From contig CAMLLI010000259.1 in the NCBI GenBank assembly GCA_946480685.1, positions 1 to 6,579 on the forward strand: 6,579 nt of DNA. The letters are read 5' to 3'. Within the stretch, counting starts at the first letter, position 1, and the number at the start of each line of letters is the position of its first letter. The translations under genes were made by a program, and so were the position numbers. Source of the stretch: an uncultured Flammeovirgaceae bacterium (GTDB lineage Bacteria; Bacteroidota; Bacteroidia; Cytophagales; Cyclobacteriaceae). Of the stretch, positions 6,481 through 6,579 are shown in pieces. The notes beneath the pieces were generated by a model. That model saw nothing but the letters and a program-made list of their open reading frames with translations. It did no database searches and had not been told where the DNA came from.

Positions 6481-6579
6481 TGTCGCGGATGTTAAGTGTG
6501 AACGAAGTTGAGGTTTCTGTAAGACCGGTTGAACTGGTGTGCGACCGACTGGACGCTTGTATAGCATTGTTTGTAACCG
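6477..6579 (+). CDS. Unidentified protein, N-terminal 34 codons only (runs off the right edge)
   Basis: An open frame begins at ATG 6477, which overlaps the cheW TGA as ATGA. In-frame ATGs also occur at 6480 and 6489. It stays open to the window edge, while the other two plus-strand frames close soon after. The visible residues, MMSRMLSVNEVEVSVRPVEL followed by VCDRLDACIALFVT, match no family that I recognise. They hold two cysteines and a hydrophobic end, but the piece is too short to call a signal peptide or domain. The stop-start overlap strongly suggests translational coupling to cheW, so a further chemotaxis component is likely on context alone. Thirty-four open codons are weak evidence by themselves. 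Confidence 0.55.
   Translation, partial: MMSRMLSVNEVEVSVRPVELVCDRLDACIALFVT

Noticed and set aside
6142..6567. Minus-strand 141-codon frame across cheW and the right edge
   Set aside because: It is antisense to an unambiguous CheW gene and lacks any family motif.

Overview
The window reads as chromosome of a Bacteroidota bacterium, most likely a Cytophagales-type organism. Three things suggest this: a MacB/FtsX-type permease carrying the extra N-terminal prefix domain common in that group, a PadR regulator fused to it by a 4-nt overlap, and genes with no clear Shine-Dalgarno sequences in front of AT-rich start regions. The taxonomic call is inference from family knowledge, not a database result.

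Layout. Positions 1-2141 are a minus-strand pair: a PadR-family repressor (2141-1812), then a large ABC-transporter permease (from 1815, running off the left edge with 605 residues visible). Positions 2142-2781 are a 640-nt AT-rich spacer with no convincing gene but several inverted repeats. From 2782 to the right edge everything is on the plus strand and tightly packed: a ParA-family ATPase (2782-3543), a soluble methyl-accepting chemotaxis protein with three PAS domains (3550-5913), CheW (5971-6480), and the first 34 codons of an unidentified gene that overlaps the cheW stop (6477 to the edge).

How the genes work together. The plus-strand genes look like one operon for a cytoplasmic chemosensory cluster. 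The receptor has no membrane segment. It senses through PAS domains, the first of which resembles the FAD-binding PAS of Aer, and signals through a standard MCP hairpin. CheW couples it to a CheA kinase that is not in the window. The ParA ATPase is probably a positioning or segregation factor for the receptor cluster, by analogy with PpfA/TlpT of Rhodobacter sphaeroides and ParC of Vibrio. No ParB is encoded beside it. Instead the receptor begins with a short basic peptide resembling the ParA-stimulating N-terminus of ParB/Spo0J, so the receptor itself may be the ParA partner. This ParA-receptor-CheW module is the most interesting content of the window.
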